A stretch of 7,737 nt of DNA. Source: Pseudomonadota bacterium. GTDB taxonomy: Bacteria > Pseudomonadota > Gammaproteobacteria > Xanthomonadales > Rhodanobacteraceae. Below the pieces are notes generated by a model that was not told the DNA's origin, searched no databases, and saw nothing but the letters and a program-made list of their open reading frames with translations. Made by a program: the position numbers and the translations under genes. The DNA lies in contig JAJYMF010000369.1 in NCBI GenBank assembly GCA_021787175.1, positions 1 to 7,737 of the forward strand. The letters are read 5' to 3'. This document shows positions 5,533 through 7,737 of the stretch, piece by piece; positions within the stretch are counted from its first letter, which is position 1; each line of letters opens with the position of its first letter.

Positions 5533-6546
5533 TCAGCGCGCCGCCATCAGGGCGCGGGTCATGTCCAGCATGCGGTTGGAGAAGCCCCACTCGTTGTCGT
5601 ACCAGCTGAGCACCTTGACCAGGGTGCCGCCCATCACGCGCGTCTGGGTGGCGTCGTAGATGCTCGACAGCGGGTTGTGGTTGAAGTCCACCGACACCAG
5701 CGGCTGGGTGTTGACGCCGAGGATGCCCTTCAGCGCGCCCTCGCTGGCCTCGCGCACCGCGGCGTCGATCTCGTCCTTGCCGGTCGCGCGCGCGGCGACG
5801 AAGGACAGATCCACCACCGACACGTTGATGGTCGGCACGCGCATGGCGAAGCCGTCGAGTTTGCCGTTGAGTTCCGGCAGCACCAGCCCCACCGCAGCGG
5901 CGGCGCCGGTCTTGGTCGGGATCTGGCTCATGGTCGCCGAACGCGCGCGGCGCAGGTCGGAGTGGTAGACGTCGGTCAGCACCTGGTCGTTGGTGTAGGC
6001 GTGGATGGTGGTCATCAGACCGTGCACGATGCCGATCTTCGTGTGCAGCACCTTGGCCAGCGGCGCCAGGCAGTTGGTGGTGCAGCTGGCGTTGGAGATG
6101 ACCTGATGACCGGCCCTGAGCTGGTCGTGGTTGACGCCCATGACGAAGGTGCCGTCGACGTCGCCGCCGCCCGGCGCGGAGATGATCACCTTCTTCGCGC
6201 CGCCGGCCAGATGCGCGCCGGCCTTGGCCTTGGTGGTGAACAGGCCGGTGCATTCCAGCACCACGTCCACGCCCAGCGCGCCCCAGGGCAGCTTGGCCGG
6301 GTCGCGCTCGGCGAACACCTTGATGCGGTCGCCCTTGACGACCAGATCACCGCCATCCACCGAGACCTCATGCGGGAAGCGGCCGTGCGCGGTGTCGTAC
6401 CGGGTCAGGTGGGCGTTGGTTTCGGCGTCGCCCAGATCGTTGATCGCGACCACCTGGATCTCGTTCGTGCGGTTCGACTCGTACAGCGCGCGCAGGATGT
6501 TGCGGCCGATGCGGCCGTAGCCGTTGATCGCGACCTTGATGGCCAT
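5533..6546 (-). CDS. gapA: Glyceraldehyde-3-phosphate dehydrogenase, type I
   Basis: This 337-residue cytosolic glycolytic enzyme oxidises glyceraldehyde 3-phosphate to 1,3-bisphosphoglycerate with NAD+. The Rossmann motif INGYGRIGRN lies at 7-16, and D37 (in AINDL) is the acidic residue that favours NAD+ over NADP+. The catalytic motif is SNASCTTNC (151-159) with nucleophile C155; the assisting histidine is H182. The C-terminal signature WYDNEWGFSNRM (315-326) is complete. The loop equivalent to L187-P188 of Bacillus-type NAD enzymes reads V193-Y194. I recall this VYHSDLRRARSA form from betaproteobacterial and xanthomonad orthologues, so it is probably lineage-typical. The ATG has a strong ribosome binding site (GGAGGA, 9 nt away). 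No pgk or other glycolytic gene is adjacent in the window. The gene symbol could equally be gap. Confidence 0.97.
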   Translation of the reverse strand: MAIKVAINGYGRIGRNILRALYESNRTNEIQVVAINDLGDAETNAHLTRYDTAHGRFPHEVSVDGGDLVVKGDRIKVFAERDPAKLPWGALGVDVVLECTGLFTTKAKAGAHLAGGAKKVIISAPGGGDVDGTFVMGVNHDQLRAGHQVISNASCTTNCLAPLAKVLHTKIGIVHGLMTTIHAYTNDQVLTDVYHSDLRRARSATMSQIPTKTGAAAAVGLVLPELNGKLDGFAMRVPTINVSVVDLSFVAARATGKDEIDAAVREASEGALKGILGVNTQPLVSVDFNHNPLSSIYDATQTRVMGGTLVKVLSWYDNEWGFSNRMLDMTRALMAAR

Positions 6547-6678
6547 GGGACGGTGTCCTCCGGGGCGGATGGATGGGCGGAAACCGGCATTTTACGATGA
6601 TTCCGCGTGCTCCCGCGGGCGTCATCGGATCGCTGCGGCGCTGTGGCAGACTGCGACGGGTTCGCCCGGAGTCCACCC
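6547..6678. promoter_or_regulatory. Divergent gapA / S1-P1 nuclease control region
   Basis: This 132-bp gap separates two diverging genes. On the minus strand GGAGGA (6556-6561) is the gapA ribosome binding site. TAAAAT (6589-6594) is a 5-of-6 match to the -10 consensus and would give a 5' leader of about 36 nt; no -35 consensus sits at the right distance. On the plus strand GGAG (6668-6671) lies 7 nt before the nuclease ATG at 6679; no clear promoter for it was recognised. No FNR box is present. Confidence 0.55.
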
Positions 6679-7530
6679 ATGCATCGCCGCCGCCAGTCGC
6701 TGCCCCTCGCACTGCTTGCATCCGCCCTGCTGGCCGTGGCGCCCGCCGCTCTCGCCTGGGGCCCGCTCGGCCACCGCATCGTCGCTGATCTCGCACAGCC
6801 CCGGCTCACGCCGGCGGCGCGCGCCGAAGTCGATCGGCTGCTGGCCAGCGAGCACGCCGCGAGCCTGGCCGACATCGCCAACTGGGCCGACCGGCTGCGC
6901 GACGATCCGGTGCCGGAGATGGCCGTGCTGGCCCGGGAAACCGCGCCGCTGCACTACGTCAACATGCACGGCCGCTGCGTGTATCGGCCCGCGCTGGACT
7001 GCCCCGACGGCCAGTGCGTGGTGCATGCCATCCATCACTACGCCGCGATTCTCGGCGACCGCAGCCTGCCGATCGCCGAGCGCGCGCAGGCGCTGAACTT
7101 CGTGGTGCACTTCGTCGGTGACGCGCAGCAGCCGCTGCACGCGGGTTACCAGGACGACAAGGGCGGCAACGAGGTCCAGGTGCAGTTCGAGGGCAGGGGC
7201 AGCAATCTGCACCGGGTCTGGGACTCGGGCCTGCTGTCCACCCGCCGTCTGGACGCCGCCGCCTACGCCGCGCTGCTCGAGCGCGAGGGTCCGGTGGCGT
7301 TGCCGAAGCCGATCGCGCCGTTCGACGACGCTCCGGCACAGTGGGTCGAGCAGAGCTGCCGCATCGTCATGGACGACGGCGTCTATCCCTCCGGCCATCG
7401 CATCGACGCGGCCTACGTCGAGCGCATGCGGCCGATCGCCGAGCGCCAGCTGCGGCTCGGCGGTGCGCGCCTGGCCGCGCTGCTCAACCGCGTGCTGGGC
7501 CGGTCGCCCGCGGCTTCAGCGTCGCAGTAG
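6679..7530 (+). CDS. Secreted S1/P1-type zinc-dependent nuclease
   Basis: This 283-residue exported phosphodiesterase should degrade single-stranded nucleic acids in the periplasm or outside the cell using a three-zinc site. Residues 1-26 are a Sec signal peptide (RRR, hydrophobic core, AALA at the cut site). Cleavage leaves Trp as the mature N-terminus, as the family needs because Trp1 itself binds zinc. All nine zinc ligands of P1 nuclease can be placed in precursor numbering: W27, H32, D71, H92, H144, D148, H154, H178 and D182. The block GDAQQPLHAGYQDDKGGN (147-164) is diagnostic. Three cysteines (C100, C108, C113) lie in the CVYRPALDCPDGQC loop, with a fourth near the C-terminus. The ATG at 6679 is preferred over an in-frame GTG at 6607 because it has a ribosome binding site and starts exactly at the signal peptide. 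Substrate preference (RNA, DNA, 3'-nucleotides) cannot be read from sequence. Its last 15 bp overlap the convergent SirB2-family gene. Confidence 0.93.
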   Translation: MHRRRQSLPLALLASALLAVAPAALAWGPLGHRIVADLAQPRLTPAARAEVDRLLASEHAASLADIANWADRLRDDPVPEMAVLARETAPLHYVNMHGRCVYRPALDCPDGQCVVHAIHHYAAILGDRSLPIAERAQALNFVVHFVGDAQQPLHAGYQDDKGGNEVQVQFEGRGSNLHRVWDSGLLSTRRLDAAAYAALLEREGPVALPKPIAPFDDAPAQWVEQSCRIVMDDGVYPSGHRIDAAYVERMRPIAERQLRLGGARLAALLNRVLGRSPAASASQ

Positions 7531-7737
7531 CGCGAACACGCCCCACGGGTTCTGCGTCAGCGCCACGCTGACGATGAAGCCGAAGGTCGCCAGCGCCGCG
7601 ACGAAGGCCGCGGCGCGGATGCGCGGCGTGCGTCCGCGCCGCAGCGCGATCACGCCCAGCACGATGTACACCGCCAGCAGCACCACCTTGACCGTCAGCC
7701 AGGCGTCCAGCAGCGGGTACTGGTGCACGATCAGAGT
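7516..7737 (-). CDS. SirB2-family membrane protein, C-terminal part
   Basis: The frame stays open to the window end, so only the last 73 residues are visible; the start lies outside. An in-frame GTG at 7726-7728 is unlikely to be the start because the family-like sequence continues upstream of it (TLIVHQYP). The segment QYPLLDAWLTVKVVLLAVYIVLGVIAL and the ending TQNPWG fit the SirB2 family, small inner-membrane proteins of roughly 125-130 residues. Two hydrophobic helices are visible, about 13-32 and 42-58 of this fragment, with a basic RRGRTPRIR turn between them. SirB was named for an effect on Salmonella invasion genes; its molecular function is not settled and that role should not be assumed here. 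The stop codon lies inside the 3' end of the nuclease gene on the other strand. Confidence 0.75.
   Translation of the reverse strand, partial: TLIVHQYPLLDAWLTVKVVLLAVYIVLGVIALRRGRTPRIRAAAFVAALATFGFIVSVALTQNPWGVFALLRR

Noticed and set aside
4822..6600. 592-codon open frame antisense to gapA and the two-segment membrane protein
   Set aside because: It runs through two well-supported genes and the hairpin block. Its composition is typical of a reverse-frame artefact and no domain is recognisable.
6607..6678. GTG at 6607 as the nuclease start
   Set aside because: It would add 24 residues before a complete signal peptide. The ATG at 6679 has a well-spaced GGAG and gives the correct Trp mature N-terminus.
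1..7737. A novel defence, mobile or biosynthetic system
   Set aside because: The genes are core metabolism, regulation, a secreted nuclease and membrane proteins. There are no mobility genes, no toxin-antitoxin pairs, and no cluster logic beyond hemN-fnr.

Overview
The window is GC-rich, tightly packed chromosomal DNA from a Gammaproteobacterium, most likely of the Xanthomonadales/Lysobacterales. That placement is inference. It rests on the very high GC content, the hemN-fnr pairing, an FNR-type regulator ending in the DIANYLRLAPETVSRVL type of C-terminus, a betaproteobacterial/xanthomonad-style GAPDH, and a secreted S1/P1 nuclease. There are seven protein genes (one cut by the right edge) and no RNA genes, transposases, phage genes or CRISPR arrays.

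Left part, plus strand. Bases 1-81 are a 17-bp-period tandem array that runs off the left edge. It merges into a short dispersed-repeat-like palindrome at 79-98. A fumarylacetoacetate hydrolase-family gene follows (195-1214). Next come hemN (1259-2665), encoding oxygen-independent coproporphyrinogen III oxidase, and an FNR-type oxygen sensor/regulator (2700-3458). A near-consensus FNR box overlaps the stop codon of the hydrolase gene. Its spacing to a -10-like element puts the predicted hemN transcription start on the A of the hemN ATG, so the mRNA may be leaderless and under FNR control. After a GC hairpin comes a MgtC/SapB-DUF4010 membrane protein gene (3485-4732).

Middle and right, minus strand, then divergent. 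An uncharacterised protein with two predicted membrane segments (4754-5299) converges on the DUF4010 gene. The 233-bp gap between it and gapA (5533-6546) is crowded with four stacked perfect hairpins and two pairs of direct repeats. gapA diverges from a secreted zinc-dependent S1/P1 nuclease gene (6679-7530) across a 132-bp control region. The nuclease gene overlaps tail-to-tail, by 15 bp, a SirB2-family membrane protein gene that is cut by the window end (7516-7737).

Functionally, hemN and fnr form a coherent oxygen-responsive unit: anaerobic haem synthesis plus the regulator likely to switch it on. The other genes are general metabolism (FAH family, gapA), a secreted nuclease and poorly characterised membrane proteins. 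I see no convincing novel multi-gene system. The most interesting signals are the predicted leaderless FNR-driven hemN transcript, changes in the FNR dimerisation helix, and the repeat/hairpin block downstream of gapA.
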